In this document: piece after piece, positions 52,241 through 61,217 of the stretch
How positions within the stretch are numbered: position 1 is the stretch's first letter
How the letters are laid out: every line of letters begins with the position of its first letter
Assembly (NCBI RefSeq): GCF_002913225.1
Contig: NZ_PPAW01000003.1
Location: forward strand, 1-64,000
Direction of reading: 5' to 3'
Source: Campylobacter concisus
GTDB taxonomy: Bacteria; Campylobacterota; Campylobacteria; Campylobacterales; Campylobacteraceae
DNA: 64,000 bases
Position numbers and translations under genes: made by a program
Notes under the pieces: generated by a model
Told to the model about the DNA's origin: nothing
The model's database searches: none
Seen by the model: only the letters and a program-made list of their open reading frames with translations

Positions 52241-52807
52241 GTGGCTCAAAAACTGGTCTTAATAGGGGCTTCAACAGGAGGCCCAGGTCATATAAAAAAA
52301 CTATTAAAAGATATAAATTTAAATGGTGCGATGGTCGTCATCGCTCAGCATATGAATAAGATGTTTATAAACTCATTTGTCACGCAAATGGGCAGGGAGT
52401 GCAATATAAATGTTGAAATTCTAAGCGAAAAGACAAATTTAAGAGAAAATATCGTCTATATCTGTGATCAAAATTTTGAAATTTCAGCGACTTTGCCAGT
52501 TAGTGCAAAGCCACAACCTGAGATAAAAACGATATATACGCCAAATGTTGATGTGCTTTTTAACTCAGGCACGCAGATCGCTAAAAATGTAAATTTACTT
52601 GCGATCTTGCTAACTGGCATCGGTGATGATGGCGCAGCTGGGCTTGATAAGCTCTATAAAGCAGGTGCAAAATGCATAGCTGAAAACGAAGAGAGCGCGA
52701 TAGTTTATGGCATGCCAAAGCGTGCTAAAGAGCTAAATCAAAATTTAAAATCGTTAAATTTAATGATGATAAGAAAAGAGCTTGAGGAGTTTTTAAATGC
52801 TTTTTAA
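52241..52807 (+). CDS. cheB: CheB methylesterase domain protein
   Basis: A 188-residue protein containing only the catalytic domain of CheB: IGASTGGPGHIKKLL with catalytic Ser (about residue 11), AQHM with His and GIGDDGAAGL with Asp. There is no receiver domain, as in C. jejuni CheB. It removes methyl groups or deamidates Gln in chemoreceptors. The start is GTG 52241. cheR overlaps its end by 11 bases. Confidence 0.9.
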   Translation: MAQKLVLIGASTGGPGHIKKLLKDINLNGAMVVIAQHMNKMFINSFVTQMGRECNINVEILSEKTNLRENIVYICDQNFEISATLPVSAKPQPEIKTIYTPNVDVLFNSGTQIAKNVNLLAILLTGIGDDGAAGLDKLYKAGAKCIAENEESAIVYGMPKRAKELNQNLKSLNLMMIRKELEEFLNAF

Positions 52808-53621
52808 CAAAGTGGATAAACAAAGCGAAGTTTTAGAGGCAAAAGCACCAAGCGACATGGATGGATTTAACGAATTTATGAGCACTATAAAGACGCTTTG
52901 CGGGGTTGATCTGGAGCCAAAGAGAGACATCACTCTGCAAAGAGTTAGTATATTTGCCAAAAATCGCCAGATAAAAAGCTTTAAAGATCTAGTTTCGATG
53001 ATAAGATTTGATACGCTGCTTAGGCAAGATCTTTTAAATTTAGTCACCGTGAATGAGACATATTTTTATAGAGAGCTAGCACAGCTAAAAGACGTGATCT
53101 ACTACGCAAAAGAGCTTGGGGAGGCTAGAATTTTATGCGCGCCTTGCTCAACTGGCGATGAGACCTATTCGCTTGCTATGCTTGCTTATGAATTTGGCCT
53201 TAGACAAAGTGATATCCAGCTAACTGGCATCGACATAAACTCAGAAGCCATACAAGCTTGTAGTGTGGGAAGCTATGGCAAGAGGAGCTTACATAGGCTA
53301 AGCGAGTTTCAAAAGGAGAGATTTTTTACAAAAAAAGATGACAAATTTTTCATCAAAAAAGAAATTTTGCCAAGGTGTGAGTTTAAAATTTTAAATGTCT
53401 TTGACGATGCGATGTTTAATCTTGGTAAATTTGACATCGTCCTTTCAAGAAATATGATGATATATTTTGACGACGAATTTAGACTAAAATGCGTCGAGAG
53501 GCTGCATAGGATGCTTAAACCAGAGGGCAGGCTCTACGCAGGACACGCTGATCTTGTGCCATACACCCCACTTTATACAAAGCGTTTTTCAAACGGAGCT
53601 ACATATTATGAGCGTGCTTAA
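52797..53621 (+). CDS. cheR: Chemotaxis methyltransferase CheR
   Basis: A 274-residue SAM-dependent methyltransferase for receptor glutamates. An N-terminal helical domain precedes the SAM fold with ILCAPCSTGDETYSLAML (about residues 112-129), LTGIDINSEAIQAC and FDIVLSRNMMIYFD. VNETYFYRE is a usual CheR stretch. It forms a pair with cheB downstream of a receptor gene. Confidence 0.93.
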   Translation: MLFNKVDKQSEVLEAKAPSDMDGFNEFMSTIKTLCGVDLEPKRDITLQRVSIFAKNRQIKSFKDLVSMIRFDTLLRQDLLNLVTVNETYFYRELAQLKDVIYYAKELGEARILCAPCSTGDETYSLAMLAYEFGLRQSDIQLTGIDINSEAIQACSVGSYGKRSLHRLSEFQKERFFTKKDDKFFIKKEILPRCEFKILNVFDDAMFNLGKFDIVLSRNMMIYFDDEFRLKCVERLHRMLKPEGRLYAGHADLVPYTPLYTKRFSNGATYYERA

Positions 53622-53709
53622 GGGTTAAATTTAACCCAGGCCGCTTTGCCCTTAGCAAGTTTTTATCAATTTTTGGCTAAAATCCCTCAAGCTAAATTTA
53701 AGGATAAAA

Positions 53710-56331
53710 ATGAAAGACAATCTACTTGAATTAACTCAAGATATCGCTTCAGTTGATATCGAAGATTCTATAAAAAATAGCTATCTTGACTACTCTATGA
53801 GCGTCATCGTTGGACGTGCTTTGCCTGACGCTAGAGACGGACTAAAGCCAGTTCATAGAAGAATTTTATACGCTATGGATAACCTAGGCGTTGGCAGCAG
53901 AAGTGCTTATATGAAGTCAGCTCGTATCGTCGGTGAAGTCATCGGTAAGTACCACCCACACGGCGACACAGCGGTTTATGACGCACTTGTTCGTATGGCT
54001 CAGAAATTTTCTATGCGTTATCCAGTCGTTGACGGACAAGGAAACTTTGGCTCTATTGATGGCGACAGCGCAGCTGCGATGCGTTATACCGAAGCTAGAA
54101 TGACCATGCTTACTGAAGAGCTTTTAAAAGATATCGACAAAGACACGGTTGATTTTGTACCAAACTACGATGATAGAGAGGTCGAGCCAGATGTTTTGCC
54201 TAGCCGTGTGCCAAATTTATTATTAAATGGCTCAAGCGGTATCGCTGTCGGTATGGCGACAAATATCCCGCCACACAGCCTTGATGAGCTAATAGACGGT
54301 CTTTTGCTCCTTCTTGAAAACAAAGAAGCAACACTTGAAGAGGTGATGGAATTTATAAAAGGTCCAGACTTCCCGACAGGTGGTATCATCTTTGGTAAAA
54401 AGGGCATCATAGAGGCCTACCGCACAGGTCGTGGCAGGGTCAAACTAAGAGCCAAAACTCACATAGAAAAAAAGCCAAACAAAGATGTCATCGTTATCGA
54501 CGAGCTGCCTTATCAAACAAACAAAGCAAGGCTTATCGAGCAGATCGCTGAGCTTGTAAAAGATAAGCAGATAGATGGCATTAGCGAGGTTAGAGATGAG
54601 TCTGACAAGGACGGCATTCGCGTAGTCATTGAGCTAAAACGCGACGCTATGAGCGACATCGTGCTAAATAACCTATTTAAATCAACCACGATGGAGAGTA
54701 CTTTTGGCGTTATTATGCTTGCTATTAATAACAAAGAGCCAAAGGTATTTAACCTTATCGAGCTACTTAAGCTATTTTTAAATCACAGAAAAACAGTTAT
54801 CATTAGAAGAACGATATTTGAGCTTGAAAAAGCGCGCGCAAGGGCCCACATCTTAGAGGGTCTAAAGATCGCACTTGATAATATCGACGAGGTGATCGAG
54901 CTTATTAGAAATAGTGCCGATACAGCCGTTGCTAGAGAAGGCTTGATGAGTAAATTTAACCTCTCAGAGCTTCAGGCAAACGCTATCCTTGATATGCGTC
55001 TAAGCAAGCTTACAGGCCTAGAGAGAGAAAAACTAGAGGCTGAGCTAGCCGAGCTTATGGCTGAGATCGCAAGACTTGATGAAATTTTAAAGAGCGAAAC
55101 ATTACTTGAAAATTTGATCAAAGAAGAGCTTTTAGAGATCAAAAATAAATTTAAAGTACCAAGAGTTACTGAGATCGTTGATGACTACGATGATATCGAC
55201 ATCGAAGACCTCATACCAAATGAAAATATGGTCGTAACCATAACTCACCGAGGCTACATCAAGCGTGTGCCAAGCAAGCAGTATGAGAAGCAAAAACGTG
55301 GCGGCAAGGGCAAAGTAGCGGTCACAACATACGATGATGACTTTATCGAGAGCTTCTTTACTTCAAATACTCACGATACACTTATGTTTGTGACTGACCG
55401 CGGACAGCTCTACTGGCTAAAAGTCTATAAGATCCCAGAGGGAAGCCGCACGGCAAAGGGCAAGGCGGTTGTAAATTTGATCCAGTTGCAGCCTGATGAG
55501 AAGATCAAAGCGATCATACCAACGACTGACTTTGACGAGAGCAAATCGCTAGCGTTTTTCACTAAAAACGGCATCGTAAAACGCACAAATTTAAGCGAGT
55601 TTAAAAACATCCGCTCAGTTGGCGTAAGAGCGATCAGTCTTGATGAGAACGACGAGCTAGTAACTGCACTCATCGCTCAAACATACGATGATATGCCAGT
55701 AACCGACCCTGAAAATGAGCTAAGCGTAGAGAGCGAAGTGCTTGAGATAGAAGAGATACAAAACGAGATCGATGAAGATAGTGCAAACGCCGAAGAGGAC
55801 GCAAACTCAGGCGATGAGACAATGCTGTTTGTAGTTACCAAAAAGGGTATGTGTCTTAAATTTAAGATCAGCAAGGTTCGCCAAATGGGAAGAACTGCAC
55901 GCGGCGTAACTGGTATCAAATTTAAAGAGCCAGGCGATGAGGTCGTAGGTGCTGCGGTCATCGAAAGCAATGACCAAGAAATTTTAAGCATATCTCAAAA
56001 AGGTATCGGCAAGCGCACAACCGCTGATGAGTACCGCTTGACAAACCGCGGTGGCAAAGGCGTCATCTGCATGAAGCTAACAAACAGAACAGGCGATCTT
56101 GTGGGCGTTGTGATGGTTGATGAGGAGCAAGACCTTATGGCTCTAACATCAAGCGGCAAGATGATAAGAGTTGATATGCAAAGCATCCGCAAAGCAGGAC
56201 GTAACACAAGCGGCGTGATCGTCGTAAACGTCGATGGCGATGATGTTGTAAGTATCGCAAGCTGCCCTAAAGCTGAAGACGGCGAGGACGAGGACGAAGC
56301 ACCAAGCGAAGATATGGGGCTTTTGGAATAA
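53710..56331 (+). CDS. gyrA: DNA gyrase subunit A
   Basis: An 873-residue GyrA. The catalytic Tyr is Y126 in [11 protein letters not shown]. The quinolone region has [12 protein letters not shown] with T87 and D91, equivalent to the wild-type Thr86 and Asp90 of C. jejuni, so no common resistance change is seen. The C-terminal beta-pinwheel carries a GyrA-box-like KQRGGKGK (about residue 535) and an acidic insert ([20 protein letters not shown]) at about residues 680-700. It heads a run with the LPP20 lipoprotein, a secreted protein, flgR and asd, as in C. jejuni (recalled). Confidence 0.96.
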   Translation: MKDNLLELTQDIASVDIEDSIKNSYLDYSMSVIVGRALPDARDGLKPVHRRILYAMDNLGVGSRSAYMKSARIVGEVIGKYHPHGDTAVYDALVRMAQKFSMRYPVVDGQGNFGSIDGDSAAAMRYTEARMTMLTEELLKDIDKDTVDFVPNYDDREVEPDVLPSRVPNLLLNGSSGIAVGMATNIPPHSLDELIDGLLLLLENKEATLEEVMEFIKGPDFPTGGIIFGKKGIIEAYRTGRGRVKLRAKTHIEKKPNKDVIVIDELPYQTNKARLIEQIAELVKDKQIDGISEVRDESDKDGIRVVIELKRDAMSDIVLNNLFKSTTMESTFGVIMLAINNKEPKVFNLIELLKLFLNHRKTVIIRRTIFELEKARARAHILEGLKIALDNIDEVIELIRNSADTAVAREGLMSKFNLSELQANAILDMRLSKLTGLEREKLEAELAELMAEIARLDEILKSETLLENLIKEELLEIKNKFKVPRVTEIVDDYDDIDIEDLIPNENMVVTITHRGYIKRVPSKQYEKQKRGGKGKVAVTTYDDDFIESFFTSNTHDTLMFVTDRGQLYWLKVYKIPEGSRTAKGKAVVNLIQLQPDEKIKAIIPTTDFDESKSLAFFTKNGIVKRTNLSEFKNIRSVGVRAISLDENDELVTALIAQTYDDMPVTDPENELSVESEVLEIEEIQNEIDEDSANAEEDANSGDETMLFVVTKKGMCLKFKISKVRQMGRTARGVTGIKFKEPGDEVVGAAVIESNDQEILSISQKGIGKRTTADEYRLTNRGGKGVICMKLTNRTGDLVGVVMVDEEQDLMALTSSGKMIRVDMQSIRKAGRNTSGVIVVNVDGDDVVSIASCPKAEDGEDEDEAPSEDMGLLE

Positions 56332-56375
56332 AATTTGCTGTTAAATTTTAAATAAAAGCATAAAAAAGGTTGTTT

Positions 56376-56876
56376 ATGAAGGTTAAAATTTTATTTTTTG
56401 CTTTGATGGTTGCTATTTTTGGCGGTTGCTCATTTAATGGCTTTATGGGCGAGCCAACTAGCACATCAAACCGCAACGTAGTCATCCAAAAGGTCGATAA
56501 AGACGATCTTAGAGAGGTGATGAAAAAAGAGAAGATGATATATGATAGCGCTCCAAGAGAGACTACATTTAGAGCCACAGGTGAGGGTATAGCTCCGCTA
56601 AATTCGCTCTCATACGCTCAGTCTGTCACTCTTGCAAAAAGAGCGGCGATGGCTGATGCTTATTCGCAGCTTGCTGGCAAGCTTTACGGCGTAAAGATCA
56701 ATGCTGAAGACACCGTAAGAGACGCGATGCTAAACGACTCATCTATCACTTCAAAGGTTCAAGGCCTTGTCAAAAACGCAAGGATCGTGAATGAAAATTT
56801 CAAAGATGGGCTTTATAAGGTAAATATGGAGCTTAAGATAGACGAAGATAAGTGGCGAGAAGTCTTTTCTTACTAA
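56376..56876 (+). CDS. LPP20-family lipoprotein
   Basis: A 166-residue lipoprotein with signal peptide MKVKILFFALMVAIFGGCSF (lipobox FGGC). The mature domain is the LPP20 type: RATGEGIAPLNSLSYAQSVTLAKRAAMADAYSQLAGKLYGVKI and a later NMELKIDED. H. pylori Lpp20 is an antigenic surface lipoprotein; the role here is unknown. I start it at ATG 56376 behind AAAAAAGG. Its end overlaps the next gene by 25 bases. Confidence 0.85.
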   Translation: MKVKILFFALMVAIFGGCSFNGFMGEPTSTSNRNVVIQKVDKDDLREVMKKEKMIYDSAPRETTFRATGEGIAPLNSLSYAQSVTLAKRAAMADAYSQLAGKLYGVKINAEDTVRDAMLNDSSITSKVQGLVKNARIVNENFKDGLYKVNMELKIDEDKWREVFSY

Positions 56877-57244
56877 CGACACTTTTAAATTTCGCCTTTT
56901 GCCTGGAGGAGTTTATCTTCTGGGCAAAGGTCGATACGACAAATCATATCATCGCTCATGAGGAAATTTCATTTTCAAAGGCGATGACCCTTTCACCAAA
57001 TCCAAAACCAAAATTTCTTTGCCAGATAGACGCCTTTAAAGATGAAAACACCACAACTCTTAGCTTTTTAAATTTACACAAAGATGAGATATTTGACTGC
57101 TTTGCCTTAAAAAAAGTGATGATAAAAAATGAGCTTCATGTCAAAAATGCACAGATCTCAAACGCTTCAAATTTGAAAATTTTACCAGTTAGATTTATGG
57201 TGGAATTTAAGCCAAAATCCGCTATCATCGGCACACTTCAATAA
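56852..57244 (+). CDS. Small secreted protein, unknown function
   Basis: A 130-residue protein starting with GTG inside the end of the lipoprotein gene. The first residues (MARSLFLLTTLLNFAFCLE) look like a signal peptide with cleavage near residue 18. The rest is beta-rich with three Cys residues (at about 50, 83 and the signal). I know no family. It lies between the LPP20 lipoprotein and flgR, as a similar small gene does in C. jejuni (recalled). Possibly tied to flagellar or envelope function by location only. Confidence 0.65.
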   Translation: MARSLFLLTTLLNFAFCLEEFIFWAKVDTTNHIIAHEEISFSKAMTLSPNPKPKFLCQIDAFKDENTTTLSFLNLHKDEIFDCFALKKVMIKNELHVKNAQISNASNLKILPVRFMVEFKPKSAIIGTLQ

Positions 57245-57256
57245 AAAAGAGATCAA

Positions 57257-58411
57257 ATGAATATCGTCATAGTAGAAGATGACATCAATATGCGAAAGTC
57301 GCTTGAGATCGCGCTTGGTGAGTATGATGAGCTAAACATCAAAAGCTATAAGAGCGCAGTTGAGGCCCTAAAAAAGCTAGGCGAGGACACTGATCTAATA
57401 ATCACCGACATAAACATGCCAAAAATGGACGGGCTTGAGTTCATTAAAGAGCTAAACGGCAAATTTGACGTCATCATAATGACTGGCAATGCCACACTTA
57501 ACAAGGCGATCGAGAGCGTTAGGCTTGGTGTAAAGGACTTTTTAACCAAGCCATTTGACGTCTCAACGCTTTATGAGGCGATAAAAAGGGTAGAGGCACT
57601 AAAGCAAAAAAACCCAAAAAGCATAAAAAAAGTTGAAAGCAAAAGCGAAAATAACGGCTTTTTAGCCACTTCAAAGGCGCTTGAAGCCACGCTAAATATC
57701 GCTCTAAAAGCTGCAAGAACGGATGCTTCTGTTATGCTTAGTGGCGAAAGCGGCGTTGGCAAGGAGGTCTTTGCTAAATTTATCCACGCAAACTCACTTA
57801 GAAAAGGTGCTGCATTTGTCGCTTTAAATATGGCAGCGATCCCTGAAAATTTGATAGAAAGTGAGCTTTTTGGCTTTGAAAAAGGCGCATTTACTGACGC
57901 AGCTACTACCAAAAAAGGGCAGTTTGAGCTGGCAAATGGCGGAACGCTATTTTTAGATGAGATCGGCGAGATGCCTATAAATTTACAGCCAAAGCTGCTT
58001 CGTGCGCTTCAAGAGCGCGAGATAACAAGGCTTGGCGCCACAAAGAGCGAAAAGATAGACGTTCGCATCATCTGCGCTACAAATGCAAATTTAGAGCTTG
58101 CGATGAAAGAGGGCAGGTTTAGAGAAGATCTTTTCTACCGCCTAAACACGATCCCGCTTTTTATCCCACCACTTCGCGAGCGAAAAGATGAAATTTTGCC
58201 TATCGCACAAGATGCTTTGGGGAAGTGTTGCAAAGAGTATGGCTTTGAGGTTAAAAATTTCTCAAAAGCAGCCAAAGAGGAGCTTTTGAGCTATGACTAT
58301 CCAGGCAACATAAGAGAGCTCATCTCAGTCGTGCAGCGTGCGGCGATACTAAGCGAGGGCGATGAAATTTTGCCAAAAGATCTATTTTTGCAGGCGAGAA
58401 GTAAAAAATAG
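57257..58411 (+). CDS. flgR: Sigma-54 activator response regulator FlgR, no DNA-binding domain
   Basis: A 384-residue NtrC-family regulator of rpoN-dependent flagellar genes. Receiver domain with DITDINMPKMDG-like LIITDINMPKMDG (phospho-Asp near 53), then an AAA+ domain: LSGESGVGKEVFAKFIH (Walker A), ELFGFEKGAFTDA (the GAFTGA loop reads GAFTDA), GGTLFLDEIGEM (Walker B). The chain ends at QARSKK, directly after the AAA+ sensor region, without a Fis-type helix-turn-helix. That matches H. pylori FlgR (381 aa) and not the longer C. jejuni form. ATG 57257. Confidence 0.9.
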   Translation: MNIVIVEDDINMRKSLEIALGEYDELNIKSYKSAVEALKKLGEDTDLIITDINMPKMDGLEFIKELNGKFDVIIMTGNATLNKAIESVRLGVKDFLTKPFDVSTLYEAIKRVEALKQKNPKSIKKVESKSENNGFLATSKALEATLNIALKAARTDASVMLSGESGVGKEVFAKFIHANSLRKGAAFVALNMAAIPENLIESELFGFEKGAFTDAATTKKGQFELANGGTLFLDEIGEMPINLQPKLLRALQEREITRLGATKSEKIDVRIICATNANLELAMKEGRFREDLFYRLNTIPLFIPPLRERKDEILPIAQDALGKCCKEYGFEVKNFSKAAKEELLSYDYPGNIRELISVVQRAAILSEGDEILPKDLFLQARSKK

Positions 58412-58481
58412 GTAAAAATTTAAGTTTTTGGCTAGTAAAATTATGCAAATTAAGAAAATTAAAAGAAACCAAGGAGAGCAG

Positions 58482-59507
58482 ATGAGAAAATTTAACGTAG
58501 CAGTCGTTGGTGCGACAGGAGCGGTCGGCGAAGAGCTTTTTAGAGTTATGGAAGAGGTTGATTTTCCAGTTGGCGAGCTTTTGCCACTTGCAAGTGCCAA
58601 AAGTGCTGGCAGTGAGATAGAATTTAAAGGCAAAAACTATAAAGTAAAAGAGCTAACTGAGAAAGTTTTTAGCGAGCACGAGATCGATATCGCATTTTTT
58701 AGTGCAGGTGGCTCAGTTTCAGAGAAATTTGCTAAATTTGCAGCTGATAGCGGTGCAGTAGTCATCGATAACACCAGCCATTTTAGGATGGATAAAGATA
58801 TCCCACTAGTCGTACCTGAGTGTAACCCAAGTGACATCGCCATGTGGAAAAACCGCGGCATCATCGCAAATCCAAACTGCTCAACCATCCAAATGGTGCA
58901 AATTTTAAAACCACTAAATGACGCTTTTGGTATCAACAGGGTCGATGTTTCTACCTACCAAGCAGCAAGCGGCGCTGGCAAAGAGGGCATGGAAGAGCTT
59001 GTCGTGCAGATGCAAAAGTTTTTTGAATTTAAACTTGATGAGTGCGAGCCAAAAGTCTTTGCGCACCGCCTAGCGCTAAACGTGATCCCACATATCGACG
59101 TCTTTTTGGATAACGATTACACAAAAGAAGAGATGAAAATGGTCAATGAAACGCAAAAAATACTTCACAAAGATATCGAAGTGAGCGCTACTTGCGTGCG
59201 TGTGCCAGTGCTTAGAAGCCACTCTGAGGCGATCACTATCCACTTTGACAAAGACGTGAGCGCAGATGCGGCAAGAAAGGTTTTAAGCAAAGCTCCAAGC
59301 GTCGTCGTGGTCGATAATCCAGCCCAAAAAGAGTATCCGATGCCTACTATCTCAAGCGATACAAACGAGACTTACGTTGGCAGGATCAGGGTAGATAACT
59401 TTAGATCAAATGTACTTCACCTTTGGTGTAGTGCCGATCAGATCCGCGTGGGAGCTGCGACAAATGCCGTCAGGATCGCACAAAAATGGATCGCGATGCA
59501 GGAGTAG
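58482..59507 (+). CDS. asd: Aspartate-semialdehyde dehydrogenase
   Basis: A 341-residue enzyme of the lysine/threonine/methionine route and of diaminopimelate for the cell wall. The nucleotide site is VAVVGATGAVGEE (residues 5-17), the catalytic Cys lies in ANPNCSTIQMV (about residue 128) and the later YQAASGAGKEGMEEL is typical. I start it at ATG 58482 (MRKFNVAVVG) behind AAGGAGAG, 18 codons into the open frame. It ends in a hairpin shared with the Rrf2 gene. Confidence 0.95.
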   Translation: MRKFNVAVVGATGAVGEELFRVMEEVDFPVGELLPLASAKSAGSEIEFKGKNYKVKELTEKVFSEHEIDIAFFSAGGSVSEKFAKFAADSGAVVIDNTSHFRMDKDIPLVVPECNPSDIAMWKNRGIIANPNCSTIQMVQILKPLNDAFGINRVDVSTYQAASGAGKEGMEELVVQMQKFFEFKLDECEPKVFAHRLALNVIPHIDVFLDNDYTKEEMKMVNETQKILHKDIEVSATCVRVPVLRSHSEAITIHFDKDVSADAARKVLSKAPSVVVVDNPAQKEYPMPTISSDTNETYVGRIRVDNFRSNVLHLWCSADQIRVGAATNAVRIAQKWIAMQE

Positions 59508-59510
59508 TTT

Positions 59511-59555
59511 TAAATTTATTTTGGCTAGAAAGGATCAAGCTCTAGCCTAAATTTA
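59511..59555. terminator. Bidirectional hairpin after asd
   Basis: GGCTAGA (59523-59529) / TCTAGCC (59541-59547), 11-base loop, extended by TAAATTTA arms at 59511-59518 and 59548-59555. It overlaps the Rrf2 gene stop. Confidence 0.65.
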
Positions 59556-59966
59556 TCTCGCAAGTTCGTCTAGCAAGTCTTGCAAAGTAACGTTTTTTAG
59601 CTCGTTTTCTAGCGCAGTTTGTGCTCTTAAAAAGTGCCCGCTCAAAAGCTCCTCTATCCTGCCACCAAGCGGGCAGGCCTTTGGCGAGTCAGAGTGAATT
59701 TTAAAAAGTTTTTCTTTGTCGTTTACTGCGTTAAAAATTTCAAGTAAATTTATATCTTTTGGCTCTTTTGCAAGGCTTACTCCACCAACTCCAGCTGCGA
59801 CATTTACGAGCCCTGCAGCCTTTAAGACGCCAAGTAGCTTTCTAACGATAACAGGATTTGTATTTATACTGCCAGCTATAAATTCGCTCGTAACCTTCTC
59901 GTCTTCAAAAAATTTAGCACACAAAAGCGCGTGTATCGCAGTTGAAAATTTAATGCCAACTTGCAT
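59553..59966 (-). CDS. Rrf2-family transcription regulator (single-Cys, YwnA-like)
   Basis: A 137-residue winged-helix regulator with the Rrf2 N-terminal HTH (FSTAIHALLCAKFFEDEKVTSEFIAGSINTNPVIVRKLL). The iron-sulfur cysteine triplet of IscR and NsrR is absent; the loop near residue 97 reads HSDSPKACPLGG with one Cys. That pattern fits the YwnA type. ATG 59966 follows AAGGGAG. In B. subtilis, ywnA lies next to ywnB, an NAD(P)-binding protein (recalled); here a decayed NAD(P)-binding gene is adjacent on the same strand. Confidence 0.82.
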   Translation of the reverse strand: MQVGIKFSTAIHALLCAKFFEDEKVTSEFIAGSINTNPVIVRKLLGVLKAAGLVNVAAGVGGVSLAKEPKDINLLEIFNAVNDKEKLFKIHSDSPKACPLGGRIEELLSGHFLRAQTALENELKNVTLQDLLDELAR

Positions 59967-60000
59967 AAGCTCCCTTAAATTCCATATTTAAACCTCTAAG

Positions 60001-60034
60001 TTTAGCAGGCATAAGTTTAAATTTGCCTGCTAAA
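60001..60034 (-). terminator. Hairpin after the NAD(P)-binding pseudogene
   Basis: TTTAGCAGGC (60001-60010) / GCCTGCTAAA (60025-60034), 10 pairs, 14-base loop, between the pseudogene end at 60042 and the Rrf2 start. Confidence 0.5.
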
Positions 60035-60041
60035 ACCAAAC

Positions 60042-60671
60042 TCACGCCCTCTCGCCGACCGCGGTAAAACGCTTTTGGATAAATTTCTTGTTTTTTAGCT
60101 CGTCAATGATCGCAAGCGCTAGGTCTGCGTAGCTTATGTAGCTCTCATTTTTTGAGTTTAGTATGAGATCATCCCTGCCAAGCACGTATTTGCCCGTGCG
60201 AGCGCCATTTGCGTCGTAGTCGCCTGCTGGACTTACGTATGTCCAAAGCACATTTGTGCTACCTTTTAGCTCTAAATATGACTCCGCTGTCGCCTTTGCC
60301 ACGCCCATATATGCTGCTGGGAAGTCTGGGGTGTCCATGACCATAGTGCCTTTGCTATCAACAAATAACGTGCCAGCGCCGCCAACTACGATGAGCCTTG
60401 TGCTAGTGCCTTCTAGTAAATTTACTAGGTGAGCGACCACTTTTTTGTGAGAAAAGAAGGTTTATAACGACCAAACGGCAAATGCGCTGATAACCGCGTC
60501 AAAGCCAGCTAAATCAGCCTTTGTAAGCTCGAAAATATCTTTATAAACGACCTTTACGCTTTCGTTTTTATACTCTTTGTTTCTAACAATCGCTGTGACG
60601 TCGTAACCTTGTTTTAGCGCCTCATTTACTAAATTTACGCCACTTTTTCCGTTTGCACCTAAGATTGCTAT
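60042..60671 (-). pseudogene. NAD(P)-binding epimerase-like gene, start lost and one internal stop
   Basis: Reading from 60671 the frame gives IAILGANGKSGVNLVNEALK, a Rossmann start with GxxGxxG-like residues, followed by VTAIVRN and DAVISAFAVWSL. It then meets TAA at 60464-60462 and continues in the same frame as TFFSHKKVVAHLVNLLEGTS through LIVVGGAGTLFVD to GERA at 60042. So one nonsense codon splits a single NmrA/YwnB-like protein of about 210 residues. In addition, no ATG, GTG or TTG precedes the Rossmann part; a TAA stands directly before it (60674-60672). A downstream GTG at 60440 could give a 132-residue stub without the nucleotide site. The gene is most likely dead here. Confidence 0.8.
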
Positions 60672-60691
60672 TTAAATTTTGCTTTTTAAAT

Positions 60692-61066
60692 TTACAGCCA
60701 GCTTGGCTTTACGTCTTCAACTATCACGCCGTCAGTCATGGTGTATTGCTCTAGGCTACCGCGTTTTGTCTGGATGCAGATCATTTTGATGCCGTTTTTG
60801 CCAGCTTTAAAGCACCTCTTACCCTCTGGATCTATGCGCACCGCGTCGCCTTTGCTTACTTTTATCACTTCGCCGTCGATAAAGAGCTCACCATCGCCAT
60901 CAGTGATGATGTAAAGCTCCTCGTTTTGCTTGTGCGCATGGACAAATGGCACGCTCACATTTGCTGGAAGTTCGTTTATAGATACCTCACAGCCAGTTAA
61001 ATTTAAAGCCTCTTTTAGCTCAACTCTTGGCTCGTTTGTGATCTTTGCAACCTGATAATTTTTCAT
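60692..61066 (-). CDS. Cupin-domain protein
   Basis: A 124-residue single-cupin protein. Motif 1 is VPFVHAHKQNEELYIITDGDGELFIDG (about residues 36-62) with two His, one Glu; motif 2 is GDAVRIDPEGKRCFKAG. The metal and substrate are unknown; such small cupins act as dioxygenases, isomerases or binding proteins. I start it at ATG 61066 (MKNYQVAKITNEP) behind AAGGAGAAC. It is driven by a strong promoter with two operators and probably shares its message with the NAD(P)-binding pseudogene 20 bases downstream. Confidence 0.85.
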   Translation of the reverse strand: MKNYQVAKITNEPRVELKEALNLTGCEVSINELPANVSVPFVHAHKQNEELYIITDGDGELFIDGEVIKVSKGDAVRIDPEGKRCFKAGKNGIKMICIQTKRGSLEQYTMTDGVIVEDVKPSWL

Positions 61067-61085
61067 TTTGTTCTCCTTGTTTTTT

Positions 61086-61108
61086 GTTGTAATCTTTTTT
61101 CTTACAAC
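61086..61108. promoter_or_regulatory. Operator copy 1, GTTGTAA-N9-TTACAAC
   Basis: Perfect 7-bp arms with a 9-bp spacer, just downstream of the expected cupin transcript start (about 61112, - strand), between promoter and ribosome site. The same arms recur at 61135-61157. Confidence 0.65.
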
Positions 61109-61118
61109 TGATGAGCGA

Positions 61119-61147
61119 AGTATAATGATTTTTTGTTGTAATGTCAA
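61119..61147 (-). promoter_or_regulatory. Cupin promoter, consensus sigma-70
   Basis: On the - strand TTGACA (61147-61142), a 17-bp spacer and TATACT (61124-61119). A full -35 is uncommon in Campylobacter, so this is an unusually strong promoter, bracketed by two operators. Confidence 0.75.
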
Positions 61148-61157
61148 GAGTTACAAC
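61135..61157. promoter_or_regulatory. Operator copy 2, GTTGTAA-N9-TTACAAC
   Basis: Same arms and spacer length as 61086-61108, 49 bp away centre to centre, covering the -35 box of the cupin promoter. Bound protein would block RNA polymerase. Confidence 0.65.
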
Positions 61158-61217
61158 TAAAAATTTCAAATTTTTATAAATTTGGGCTAGAATTCGCAAA
61201 AATTTTTAGGAATAAAT

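Noticed and set aside
53940..54000. Quinolone-resistance change in gyrA
   Set aside because: The codons give Thr and Asp at the positions equal to Thr86 and Asp90 of C. jejuni, the wild-type state.
56370..56375. LPP20 gene starting at TTG 56370
   Set aside because: The ATG six bases later has the proper distance from AAAAAAGG and begins a normal lipoprotein signal.
60042..60440. Stand-alone 132-residue protein starting at GTG 60440
   Set aside because: It is the C-terminal part of an NAD(P)-binding protein whose N-terminal half is in the same frame upstream of a stop codon; no ribosome site at 60440.
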